A stretch of DNA of 64,000 bases. It comes from Pirellulales bacterium (GTDB lineage Bacteria > Planctomycetota > Planctomycetia > Pirellulales > JACPPG01). The position numbers were made by a program, and so were the translations under genes. The stretch lies in contig DASYDW010000001.1 of the NCBI GenBank assembly GCA_036499395.1, positions 1-64,000 on the forward strand, in the 5' to 3' direction. Shown one piece after another: positions 49,236 to 57,780 of the stretch. Each line of letters opens with the position of its first letter. Position 1 is the first letter of the stretch. The notes under the pieces were generated by a model. It was not told the DNA's origin. It ran no database searches and saw only the letters and a list, made by a program, of their open reading frames with translations.

Positions 49236-49451
49236 TTACTCGCGTGGACGTACCGCACCGGTCAGACCGGAATAGTCCGGACGATCTTCGGGGTGCCACA
49301 ACGGCAAGCCCATCGCAATCCGACGTGCGAGTATGTCTAGCTTCTCGGTCGAACCGGCCGGCGCCTCGGTCGGCACGAACTCATTCGTCTCAACCGGGGC
49401 GAAGTCCTCGTCGTGGCCGAACTCCATGATCGCTTCGAATACATTCCGCAT
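49236..49451 (-). CDS. Small conserved-type protein, 71 residues
   Basis: I use ATG 49451 (71 residues). The N-terminus is acidic (MRNVFEAIMEFGHDEDFAP) and the second half reads GSTEKLDILARRIAMGLPLWHPEDRPDY. I recall the pattern EKLxxLARRxxxGxPLWHPxD from small planctomycete proteins, but no function is attached to it. It is soluble and has no membrane span. It lies convergent to the cytochrome/WD40 gene and belongs to no visible operon. A GAGAGC site precedes the start weakly. Confidence 0.65.
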   Translation of the reverse strand: MRNVFEAIMEFGHDEDFAPVETNEFVPTEAPAGSTEKLDILARRIAMGLPLWHPEDRPDYSGLTGAVRPRE

Positions 49452-50027
49452 CGCTCTCAAACCTACCTTCCGACAATCAACGTCAAAGAAAAAGAATATC
49501 GCAAACCACAATCGCTGTGAAAAACACTCGGGCGGGATGCCGGACTGGCGTTCGTTAAGTTTCGCGTGGCTTAGCACGCATCAATGAACGAGACCGGCAA
49601 ATCAAGGCTGGGGGCACCCATGGTAGTCGTCAGTCGCTAGGCCGGCTCTTTTTCGCCGGGGCAACTTCGGAAGTCGTACAACAAACTCCCACGTACCGGG
49701 TGCAGGCGTGCAAACAGTACTAAAGCACGTCATTATTCGTGGCCCGTGCGCGCGAGTCAAGCGCGCGAAAAAAAATAATACCAGGCGCATGCGGATAACA
49801 GGAAAAGATTAACTGGTTAGGATGCAAACGTATCGAGCGATGTCGATTGATAATCGCAGTTTTTAATCGCAAATTACCGCGAAAACGAGTTCTCCGCGGC
49901 TGCGATTCGCGCTGTGGATAGGTTTATTCAATATTGAAGATTGCTTTGAACAGGCTGCTGTCGCCAACTTCTCGATGTGGATGTGGTAAGGCGCAGCACA
50001 ACGCATTCGCACCGAAAGGATGCAACG
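49452..50027. other. Divergent intergenic region, 576 bases
   Basis: I see no gene here. A small hairpin CCGGC (49642-49646)/GCCGG (49655-49659) with a T-rich loop lies in the left part, and 49760-49970 is clearly poorer in GC, with runs such as AAAAAAAATAATA near 49770 and TTTTTAATCGCAAATT near 49860. The A/T-rich part probably holds the promoter of the plus-strand YjbQ-family gene. Confidence 0.45.
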
Positions 50028-50456
50028 ATGAACTGGGTACAACGAATGATAAGCTTGCCGCCACAGGGCCGCGGCTTTCATCTCATCACGCGTGCCATTC
50101 TCGCCGCGCTGCCTGAGTTGTCCGAGATCGACGTCGGACTGTTACACGTCTTCATCCAGCACACTTCGGCCTCGCTGACAATCAACGAGAATGCCGATCC
50201 CGATGTGCCGTCGGACATGGAGCGCGTTTTCGATACGCTCGCCCCGGAGCACTTCCCCTACGAGCATACCGCCGAGGGTCCCGACGATATGCCGGCCCAC
50301 ATCAAGGCGGCTCTCCTGGGCAGTTCGGTCAGCATCCCGGTGGGCACAGGAAAACTTTGCCTGGGGACATGGCAAGGAATTTATTTGTGCGAGCACCGCG
50401 ATCACGCGACGGCCCGCAACTTAGTGCTGACCCTGCAGGGATCGAGAAGAGAATAA
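50028..50456 (+). CDS. YjbQ/UPF0047 family protein
   Basis: ATG 50028 has AAAGGA eight bases upstream and gives 142 residues, the usual size. Conserved blocks are present: HVFIQHTSASLTINENADPDV with its His and Glu/Asn, the centre HFPYEHTAEGPDDMPAHIKAALLGSSVSIPV, and GTWQGIYLCEHRD at the end. Members form trimers with a metal-site-like His cluster. Some show weak thiamine-phosphate synthase activity, hence the name secondary thiamine-phosphate synthase; the physiological role is unclear. It stands alone, tail to tail with the holB gene. Confidence 0.9.
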   Translation: MNWVQRMISLPPQGRGFHLITRAILAALPELSEIDVGLLHVFIQHTSASLTINENADPDVPSDMERVFDTLAPEHFPYEHTAEGPDDMPAHIKAALLGSSVSIPVGTGKLCLGTWQGIYLCEHRDHATARNLVLTLQGSRRE

Positions 50457-50514
50457 TAGTCCCGAGAGCACTCGTTCCTGCAGCCGAAGCGGCTCAGCGA
50501 ATTCGAATCGAGCG

Positions 50515-51582
50515 TTAGGCAACCGAGATGGCGCGTGTCTGCGCCAGTTGCACCAGGTCATCCAGCCAGCATTCCAACAGTGCCGACTGGTTGGCGTTGC
50601 GGTCGACATGCCCTAGCGTCTCGATCGAACGATCGACGAGCGCCCCCACGTCGACCTGTGCGAACCGGCCGCTGGCCGCAGCACGAGTCACCTCATCGCG
50701 GACCTGGTCGTCCGCCAGACGCGCCCCGGACATTGTCCGCAACAACTCGCGATAGAACTCGACGGCAAAACCAATCACCAGCCGCATCCGCGCACGGCGC
50801 GCGGATGCTTCCTTGCCGGCTGCGTCAACGAACGTCACCAAGGTCTTGGCGAATGCCACGCTGTCGAACGCTCCCTCACACAGTTGGGCAAACAAAATAT
50901 CGCGAAATTGCCAAAGTTCAGGGTCCGCCAGCTCAGCCGCCTGTGTCACGCTGCCGCCGCTGTAGCGGGCGAGCTGCTCGGCGGTCGCCTCGTCGTTTGC
51001 AATACCGCGCGCTATGAGCTGTTGGGCCACGACCTCGACAGGCAGCGGGCGAAATCTCATCGTTTGAGCGCGCGAACGAATCGTAGGCAACTGCCGATCC
51101 AGACTCGTCCCGATCAAAATCAGTACCGAGCGGGCCGGCGGCTCTTCCAATGTCTTTAACAGGCTGTTGGCCCCCTCTTCGTTCAAATGGTCGGCGTCAT
51201 CGATGATCGCCACGCGACGGCCGCCCATGTACGGCTTCAGCGATATGTCGTGACACAACCCCTGCTGCATTCGCTTCTCTTTGGGGCCAATGAACAGCTC
51301 GAGCGGAATGAAGCTCTTGTCCGCGGGCTTGCGCACTTCGAGCAAATCAGGATGCGTGCCAGCCGCGACTTGCAAGCAACTGCCGCACTGCCCGCAAGGA
51401 TCGAGCATCTCGACCGGGCGGTTTGGACATAACAGTGTGGCCGCCAATCGAAGGGCGAAGCTGCGTTTGCCGACGCCGGCCGGTCCGACAAATAAAAATG
51501 TATGTGCAAGGCGCCCGCGCGCGAGCATCGCGCGAAACTTGCCGACCACATCGTCGTGACCGTCGAGGCCTTGCCAGGTCAT
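50515..51582 (-). CDS. holB: DNA polymerase III subunit delta'
   Basis: A 355-residue AAA+ protein of the clamp-loader family. Walker A is GPAGVGKRS (33-41), the zinc site is Cys52, Cys63, Cys66 and Cys69 (CGQCGSC), Walker B is VAIIDDADHLNEEGANSLLKTLEEP, and sensor 1 is LILIGTSLDRQLPTIRSRAQ. DnaX has the same blocks, but this chain lacks the long tau C-terminus and is of delta' size, so I choose HolB. It loads the sliding clamp together with DnaX and delta. The gene follows the MBL-fold gene on the minus strand after 97 bases; the two are probably cotranscribed. Confidence 0.87.
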   Translation of the reverse strand: MTWQGLDGHDDVVGKFRAMLARGRLAHTFLFVGPAGVGKRSFALRLAATLLCPNRPVEMLDPCGQCGSCLQVAAGTHPDLLEVRKPADKSFIPLELFIGPKEKRMQQGLCHDISLKPYMGGRRVAIIDDADHLNEEGANSLLKTLEEPPARSVLILIGTSLDRQLPTIRSRAQTMRFRPLPVEVVAQQLIARGIANDEATAEQLARYSGGSVTQAAELADPELWQFRDILFAQLCEGAFDSVAFAKTLVTFVDAAGKEASARRARMRLVIGFAVEFYRELLRTMSGARLADDQVRDEVTRAAASGRFAQVDVGALVDRSIETLGHVDRNANQSALLECWLDDLVQLAQTRAISVA

Positions 51583-51679
51583 CGTCTGCCTTAATGCTCG
51601 GGAGGATTAACCACGGAGTGACCGAGGCACGTAGAAAATTGGCCGAGGACGACCGCCTCGAAATATACGCACCGCATCT

Positions 51680-52699
51680 TCACGCAACGCGGTAACGCAA
51701 TGCCGGGCTGACGTGGGTTTGCACTTCGTCCAGGTTCGTCACGTGTAACTGCCCGTGCTGATACAAGTATTCGACGTGCGCACCCACTTCCTCGAGCGCC
51801 AAGAGTGTGTTGAAGCCGATCACCCGCGGGTACATCGATTGCGTGATGTCGCTGATCGTCACAGGCTGCGGCGCCTCGGAGATCGTGGTGATGACACGAT
51901 CCAGCTTGCGCTCGTGGCTGGTGCGGATTTCTTCGATTCGCGTGTAGACGTCGTTGATCGGTATCTCGTGCCCCCCCAGGGCGAGTTCGAAGCCGGGTAT
52001 CCGACGGACTTTCTCCAGGGCTTCCAGATAATGCCCCAAGCCCGTATAGGCGGTGATGCTCTCCGGGGCCTGATGCGGGGTGATGTGGCTAAGGATGTGG
52101 TCGGCGCTGATCAGCACGTCGCCAATCGCGATGCATACCTGGCCTGGGCAGTGCCCCGGCGTGTGGATGAACCGCATCCCGTCGAATTCCTGGTTATCCG
52201 CCAGCGTGATATCGACGGGCACACTGCGAACGTGCTTCTTCGAGAATCCGTACATCTCCATCAGCATGGTTTCGAGCGCGGCGTCCACACCAGCCCGCTG
52301 CAGATACGTCTTCAGCGCCCGAGTGGCGACGATTACGCGCTCTTCGTACGCCGTCAGCACCCAACGATCCAGGACGTGAATTCCCAACTCGGCGCCGGTC
52401 AGCTCCAGCAGGTGCGACACACCGCCGAAATGGTCGATATGCCCGTGAGTCAGTAGGATGCGGCGAATGTCGCTGACTTGTACGGGCTCGCCGAAGTCGG
52501 TGCGCACCGCCTCGAGCCCCTTCAGCACCTGGGCGTTGCAATTGCCGTAGCCGCTTCCGGTATCGATCAGCGTTAGCGGACCGGAATCGAACAACAAATA
52601 AACGTAGGCGATAAAATTGGGAAAGGCTTCGCAAGGAATGCGGTAAATGCGCTGGCCTGTGCTGGCCACAAACCGCTCGATAGCCGGAAGTTCGCTCAT
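51680..52699 (-). CDS. MBL-fold metallohydrolase
   Basis: I choose ATG 52699 (339 residues) because the upstream part is Cys/Pro-rich and unlike the family. THGHIDH (84-90) is the zinc motif HxHxDH, with the later ligands HTPGHCPG and the SADHILSHITP block. The N-terminal part YRIPCEAFPNFIAYVYLLFDSGPLTLIDTG is typical. About 75 residues after the core form a winged-helix-like tail, as in the glyoxalase II-like LACTB2 branch. It may hydrolyse a thioester or act on RNA; the sequence does not decide. A ribosome site is not clear. HolB is coded downstream. Confidence 0.87.
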   Translation of the reverse strand: MSELPAIERFVASTGQRIYRIPCEAFPNFIAYVYLLFDSGPLTLIDTGSGYGNCNAQVLKGLEAVRTDFGEPVQVSDIRRILLTHGHIDHFGGVSHLLELTGAELGIHVLDRWVLTAYEERVIVATRALKTYLQRAGVDAALETMLMEMYGFSKKHVRSVPVDITLADNQEFDGMRFIHTPGHCPGQVCIAIGDVLISADHILSHITPHQAPESITAYTGLGHYLEALEKVRRIPGFELALGGHEIPINDVYTRIEEIRTSHERKLDRVITTISEAPQPVTISDITQSMYPRVIGFNTLLALEEVGAHVEYLYQHGQLHVTNLDEVQTHVSPALRYRVA

Positions 52700-52905
52700 G
52701 CAAGTGAAGGGGAAAACGGATCGACGGCCGAAAACATGCGGACACGGCTCGACGCCGGCCGCGCACACCGCCTACGCGATCGCGTGCCCTTTTTACCACT
52801 GGGGGCACATACCGGCAACCGCCTCGAAATTCGCCGTTCGCGCGGAAATACGACCTGGGGCCGGCATTTGACTCGGCCCTTTCCGCGATTCAGCAAGAAA
52901 TCCCG

Positions 52906-54198
52906 TTAGCTGAATAGCTGGCTGACCGGCTGGCCGCCGTCGACGATTTTTATCGGCCGACCGATGGCGCTCATATTCTCGATCGCCGGATTGATTCGCA
53001 AACTCTTGCAGAAAGTTTGGAATAGATCGGGCACGCTGACGGGGTGATCGGTCACAGCGTCACCACCGGCATCGGTGTGACCGACCACTTGCCCGCCGCG
53101 GATACCACCCCCGGCCATGGCTACGTTGAATGCTCTTGGAAAATGATCACGACCACCGCGGGGATTCACCTTAGGGGTACGGCCGAATTCGCCCATCCAG
53201 ATGACGAGCGTCTTGTCCAACATGCCGCGCTCTTTCAGATCGGCGATCAGCGCCGCCATTGGCTGGTCGATCTGGCCGCACAAGTTCGTGGTCCGCTCGA
53301 AGATGTTATCGTGCGTATCCCAGTTGCCGTGATTCACTTCGACAAAGGTCACACCGGATTCGACCAGCCGGCGGGCGAGCAGGCAGGACGAGCCGAAATC
53401 GGTCCGGCCGTACCGTTCGCGCGTCGCGTCCGACTCTTGATCGAGATAGAACGCCTCCATCTTACGGCTCGTGACCATGCGGGCTGCTTTGTCATACAGT
53501 TTTTGGTGATCGGCCACCTCACGATCAGCACCACCAGATGCGTAGCTGCTCTCCAATTGCGCGAGCAAACCCAAGCGGCGCGTAAAGCGCGGCGCCGCGG
53601 TTGGCAACTTGGTGTTCGCCGGAGCTTCGGCATTGGCCATCACGAACGCGTCATATTCGACTCCCAGCAGCCCGCCCCCCCCGTCACTACCGCGGTCCCC
53701 GACGCGGACGAACGACGGAAGCTCGAAATTCCGATCGGCCAATTGATGGGCCACGATCGATCCCAGCGAGGGGTACTTCACTGTCGGAGTCGGCGCGTAG
53801 CCGGAATGCATCAGGAACTGCGCCCGAGCATGATTACCCTCCTTCGTGGTCATCGAGCGGATGACGGCCACATCTTGCATAACCTTTGCCATGCGCGGCA
53901 TGCCTTGGGCGATCTGAATGCCCGGCACGTCTGTGTCGATGGCCTTGGTCTCGCCGCCGTTTTCATGTTCCGGTTTGGGCGAAAATGTCTCGAATTGGCT
54001 GGGGCCGCCGCGCATGAAGAGCAAGATGCAGGCCATCCCTTGCGAGCGCAGTTCGTCAGCCCGGGCTGCCACCAAATCCTTCCAACTGAGCACCCCAGCC
54101 GCGGCACTTGCCAACGAAACACCACGCAGAAAATCACGGCGTCCAATCACACCGTGGCGATTGACACGCACGCCCATGTGATGCTGCCAAAGGTTCAT
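52906..54198 (-). CDS. DUF1501 secreted protein, second set
   Basis: A 430-residue protein with a twin-arginine signal (GRRDFLRGVSLASAAAGVLSW). Typical DUF1501 blocks: ACILLFMRGGPSQFETFSPKP, AVIRSMTTKEGNHARAQFLMHSGY, WMGEFGRTPKVNPRGGRDHFP and PIKIVDGGQP. It is paired with the DUF1549/1553 gene 72 bases upstream, so this set has the reverse gene order from the four-gene operon at 40.9-49.1 kb and lacks the PPC and cytochrome/WD40 genes. The substrate is unknown; an alkaline-phosphatase-like fold is assumed for the family. Confidence 0.9.
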   Translation of the reverse strand: MNLWQHHMGVRVNRHGVIGRRDFLRGVSLASAAAGVLSWKDLVAARADELRSQGMACILLFMRGGPSQFETFSPKPEHENGGETKAIDTDVPGIQIAQGMPRMAKVMQDVAVIRSMTTKEGNHARAQFLMHSGYAPTPTVKYPSLGSIVAHQLADRNFELPSFVRVGDRGSDGGGGLLGVEYDAFVMANAEAPANTKLPTAAPRFTRRLGLLAQLESSYASGGADREVADHQKLYDKAARMVTSRKMEAFYLDQESDATRERYGRTDFGSSCLLARRLVESGVTFVEVNHGNWDTHDNIFERTTNLCGQIDQPMAALIADLKERGMLDKTLVIWMGEFGRTPKVNPRGGRDHFPRAFNVAMAGGGIRGGQVVGHTDAGGDAVTDHPVSVPDLFQTFCKSLRINPAIENMSAIGRPIKIVDGGQPVSQLFS

Positions 54199-54270
54199 GC
54201 GTCAGCCCTTGTTGCACGTGAAGTCGAGGAGAGAAAGGCCGGGGAAAGTAAGCCCGTCTCGCCCGGAAGG

Positions 54271-55959
54271 TTATTTGCGATGGGTGAACTCGGTCGAATT
54301 CAGTAACGCCCACAAGATGTCTTCAAACCCTTCGGTCTGATTGTTGGTCGAGCTGATGTAAGACAGGCACGTGGCTAATTCCACCGGATTCGGCTCGCGT
54401 GCTAGGCAGCGCAGGTATAGCTCGGTAGCGATCGTCTCGTCGTCGGCTTTGTCGGCCAGCAACTTACCCAGCATCGTGCTCGCGCTGCCACCCGCGATCG
54501 CCCGATTCAGCATTGGCGAATTCATCATCAACAGCGCCTGCGGGATCGAGGCTCCGACTTCGTCGCGCGGAGCACTGGGATCAAAGCCGAACGTACGGCT
54601 GAACTCGACGCGTGGCCCGCGCAATCCCCGCTGCGCAGAATCTAAGCCCGGCGGGCCGAACCTCCCTTCATCGATGTCGAGCGCCGCGGCGACGGCATCA
54701 AATACCTGATCTGCCCGTAACGGCTGTGGGCAACTGGCCGCAAACGGCGTTGCGTCATCATCGTGGCGCGAACGGGTTTCGCGCTGATAGGTCTCGGTCG
54801 CCATGATCGTGCTGATCAACCATTTCACGTCATACCCATGACCGGCGAACTCCTTGGCCAAACGTTCCAGCGTTTGCGGCGCCGAAGGCTTGCGATCGGG
54901 CCCCAGATCATCAACCGGCTCGTAAAAGCCCTGGCCTACTAGTTCGGCCCATATGCGATTCACAAACGCCCTAGCGAACCAAGGATTCGAATCTGACGTG
55001 ATCCAGTTGGCCAATTCCTGGCGGCGGTCGGCGTCCTTCGTGCCAACGGGTAACTCTTGTCCGCTGACGAAGAAGACCGGCGCCATTAAGGTTCCCTTGG
55101 CGCTCGGATCTTTCAGGTCCGGCATATAGTGTTCGGGATCGTTCTTCGCCTTCGCGTTTTTGGGCACCTTGCGCGGAGCGGCATCGCGCGACGCGATGGC
55201 AAAGCTGACCCGCTTGTCACCCTCGCGAACTGGTCGTATGGCAACACGCGGGAAGAACGCGGCCAACTCATGAAACTGTTCGCGTTTCCAACGATCGGTC
55301 GGATGATCGTGGCATTGCGCACATTGGATCTGGATGCCCAGGAAGATGCGAGCCGTCTCGGCGGCGATCTCGGCCGCCTGCCCCATCTGCGCCATGATCA
55401 GACCGGTATTGCCGTTATCGCGAATGTCTCCCTCGGCGGTGATGAAGCCGCGCGCGATCTGGTCCCAGCCGGTTCCCTTATTGAACTGCTCGGCCAGGTA
55501 CCTATCGACGGCCGGCCCCATCCGCAACGCGCGATCGTCCGTACGGCGATAGAGAATCACATCGCGGAAGTAATGGCCCCAGTTTTCTCCGTAACGAGGG
55601 TCGGCAAGCAGCCGCTCGACGGCCTTGGGACGTTTATCGCCAGAATGGTCCAGAACGAAGGCCGTGATCTCTTCCGGGCTTGGGAGTTCGCCAATCAGGT
55701 CCTGCGACACTCGCCGCAAATAAGCCTCGTCATCGATGATCGGGGTAGGGACTGCGCCAGGTTGGCCGGGGATCTCGACCGTCAGTCGATCGTCGATTGC
55801 TCGGGCAAATTCCGAGACAGCTAGCTTTGCCGGGACAATCTGATTCGCCCCCTCATCCCCCTGGGCAACAGTCCAACCACCAACGCTGCACATCAGCGCG
55901 ACGGCAGCCCCCGTTACGAGGGGAATTCCGCACTTCCGAGCTATGCCATTCCGTCGCAT
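54271..55959 (-). CDS. DUF1549/DUF1553 secreted protein, second set
   Basis: ATG 55959 follows AAAGGA by six bases and gives 562 residues; the longer frame to 56019 lacks a signal at its start. A signal peptide is followed directly by DUF1549 (DEAYLRRVSQDLIGELPSPEEITAFV, and QCAQCHDHPTDRW with a CxxCH) and DUF1553 (ELANWITSDSNPWFARAFVNRIWAELVG, LLMMNSPMLNRAIAGG, ending DILWALLNSTEFTHRK). Compared with the copy at 44.9 kb it lacks the N-terminal beta domains and the CxxxxCH motif. Its DUF1501 partner follows. The function is unknown. Confidence 0.9.
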   Translation of the reverse strand: MRRNGIARKCGIPLVTGAAVALMCSVGGWTVAQGDEGANQIVPAKLAVSEFARAIDDRLTVEIPGQPGAVPTPIIDDEAYLRRVSQDLIGELPSPEEITAFVLDHSGDKRPKAVERLLADPRYGENWGHYFRDVILYRRTDDRALRMGPAVDRYLAEQFNKGTGWDQIARGFITAEGDIRDNGNTGLIMAQMGQAAEIAAETARIFLGIQIQCAQCHDHPTDRWKREQFHELAAFFPRVAIRPVREGDKRVSFAIASRDAAPRKVPKNAKAKNDPEHYMPDLKDPSAKGTLMAPVFFVSGQELPVGTKDADRRQELANWITSDSNPWFARAFVNRIWAELVGQGFYEPVDDLGPDRKPSAPQTLERLAKEFAGHGYDVKWLISTIMATETYQRETRSRHDDDATPFAASCPQPLRADQVFDAVAAALDIDEGRFGPPGLDSAQRGLRGPRVEFSRTFGFDPSAPRDEVGASIPQALLMMNSPMLNRAIAGGSASTMLGKLLADKADDETIATELYLRCLAREPNPVELATCLSYISSTNNQTEGFEDILWALLNSTEFTHRK

Positions 55960-56244
55960 TCCCGATCCTTTTGCCAGGGGGGGGTACTGCGGACGCATAG
56001 GTCCGCATGGATTGAACACCGCTGACCGCTAGATAGTTCCGTCGGACCTGGCAGTTCCGGTGGGTACCGAGTCGCAATACGTTGAACCCTATGGCCCACA
56101 GCGGCTATCCCGGCCGGGAACCGAGATCGTCGAGGGCCAACGCACCGCTTGTCGGCCATCGCCGGATTCGGATACTGAGGACCGTCCAGGGGACCAGGAT
56201 TTCATGGAGAACGGTCAAGGTGGGCCGATCTCGGCAGGAGTGTG

Positions 56245-57231
56245 ATGTCTCAAATTCGCCTCGGATTGATTGGTTGCGGGTTCGTCGGTCGCTTACACGC
56301 TCAGCGTCTCCAGGCCGATCCGCGCGGGCAAATCGTGGTTTATTGCGATCCCAATCCGCAAGCGGCCGAGGCCTTGGCGTCGGAATTCACACAGCAAGCT
56401 GCGATCGAGACCGACCCGATCGCAGCGATCGGGCGCCACCGGCTAGATGCCGCCGTGATCTGCTCACCGACGCCATTGCACTATCAACAAGTCTGCACGG
56501 CATTCGACCATGGACTGGACGTGCTGTGCGAAAAGCCGCTCTGTTCGGGACGTGAGCAAATCATCGACCTGATCGAACGACATCGCCAGCAGGGGCGGAT
56601 CCTGTCTATCTCTTATCAGCGGCGCTACAAATCGATCTACCTGACCGCGAGGCGAGAGTTGACCGAAAATGCCGCTTACTACGGCCCCCTCAGGCAGGCC
56701 CACATTTTTGTGTGCGAGCGCTGGCAACAAGGAATTACTGGCACATGGCGCGACGATCCGAATGTCGGCGCCGGATATTTCGGCGATGCTGGAAGTCACC
56801 AGGTCGACGTTGTGCATTACGTAACGGGGCAACAGGTTGAATCGCTCTTCGCAATAAGCGACAAGCGCGGCAACCGAGTGGAAATCGTCACGCAGGTGAT
56901 AGCCGCTCTATCCGGCGGCGCCGGGCTCAATGCCCATTTTGTCGGCGATGCCAATCATTGGCGCGAGGATATTCACTTCCACTGCCAGAACGCCGACCTG
57001 ATGGTACGCGGCGAACAATTATGGCGAGCCAAAGAGAACCGCGTCGAACTCGTGCCTGATCCGCTGCCTGAGGGCTCGCCCGATAGTGCATTCATCGACG
57101 CGATTCATAGCCGGCAACCGACAATCTCACCTGCCGAGGCGGCGCTACCGCTATACGATTGGACCGCGGCCGTACTGGAATCGGCTCGTGAAGGCCGCCG
57201 CGTAACGCTACCCAAGCCGACCGTCGACTGA
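56245..57231 (+). CDS. Gfo/Idh/MocA-type oxidoreductase
   Basis: The ATG at 56245 (328 residues) has AGGAG four bases upstream; GTG 56242 is an alternative. The Rossmann loop GCGFVG (10-15), DAAVICSPTPLHYQQVC and CEKPLCSG with the conserved Glu-Lys-Pro (Lys97 region) are the marks of the family, and GSHQVDVVHYVTG supplies the substrate-side His. It should oxidise or reduce a sugar or cyclitol with NAD(P). The substrate is not known. It is divergent from the DUF1549/1553 gene and has no co-directional neighbour close by. Confidence 0.9.
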   Translation: MSQIRLGLIGCGFVGRLHAQRLQADPRGQIVVYCDPNPQAAEALASEFTQQAAIETDPIAAIGRHRLDAAVICSPTPLHYQQVCTAFDHGLDVLCEKPLCSGREQIIDLIERHRQQGRILSISYQRRYKSIYLTARRELTENAAYYGPLRQAHIFVCERWQQGITGTWRDDPNVGAGYFGDAGSHQVDVVHYVTGQQVESLFAISDKRGNRVEIVTQVIAALSGGAGLNAHFVGDANHWREDIHFHCQNADLMVRGEQLWRAKENRVELVPDPLPEGSPDSAFIDAIHSRQPTISPAEAALPLYDWTAAVLESAREGRRVTLPKPTVD

Positions 57232-57780
57232 CGGGCAGTGGATTGCGGTTTGCCGCGCCCTCAAATTGCGTCCGCACCTTCGGCCAGTGGCCGACTAGCG
57301 CCCGAGGATTTGCCATCACGGCAACGCCCACACCGACAAGGTGTACCGGTGGCATCGGTCCTCGCAACGAGCGATGTGTTTCGCGTTGCGAATGTGAAGC
57401 GGTTCGAAAGATAGAATCGGTGGATCGCCCTGCATCGAGCGAACCGCCTACCTCGAACGCCGCCACGCCACGTCACACCTCTTGCCGGCCAGTTTTCGCA
57501 GTTCTCTTCGGCTCTCCGCGCGGCGTACTCGCGCGAGCACACCTGCCGCCGCCAGATCACAGGCAGCCAGGAGTTAGAAGCCTTTCCCTTATGTTTCGCC
57601 CCCATCGTCCAGACGGAATTTCCGTTACAACCATACCTGGGACATTGCATATTGCTTCGCGGAGATTCAGGTTAGTTTAAGGGAGTGCCATCGGCGAAAC
57701 CGTTCTGGCCGTCCGATTGTGTGTTTTTCTCGAGCTGGCACCTTCAATTCCGAGGCAATGCATTCTGCGCCTGATTGACC
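57232..57780. other. Gap of 549 bases with no supported gene
   Basis: Overlapping frames run on both strands here (to 145 residues on plus and 129 on minus), but neither has a family-like pattern, signal peptide or ribosome site, and both are rich in Arg, Pro and Cys as expected from GC-rich noncoding DNA. I see no terminator or clear promoter. Confidence 0.5.

Noticed and set aside
49602-49790. Possible 62-residue gene on the minus strand
   Set aside because: No ribosome site, odd Arg/Pro-rich composition, and most of it overlaps an A/T-rich regulatory-looking region.
53044-54306. Open frame of 420 residues on the plus strand
   Set aside because: Antisense to the well-supported DUF1501 gene; composition artefact.
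57243-57680. Possible 145-residue gene in the gap before the TMTC-like gene
   Set aside because: No ribosome site or recognisable pattern; an equally long frame lies on the other strand.
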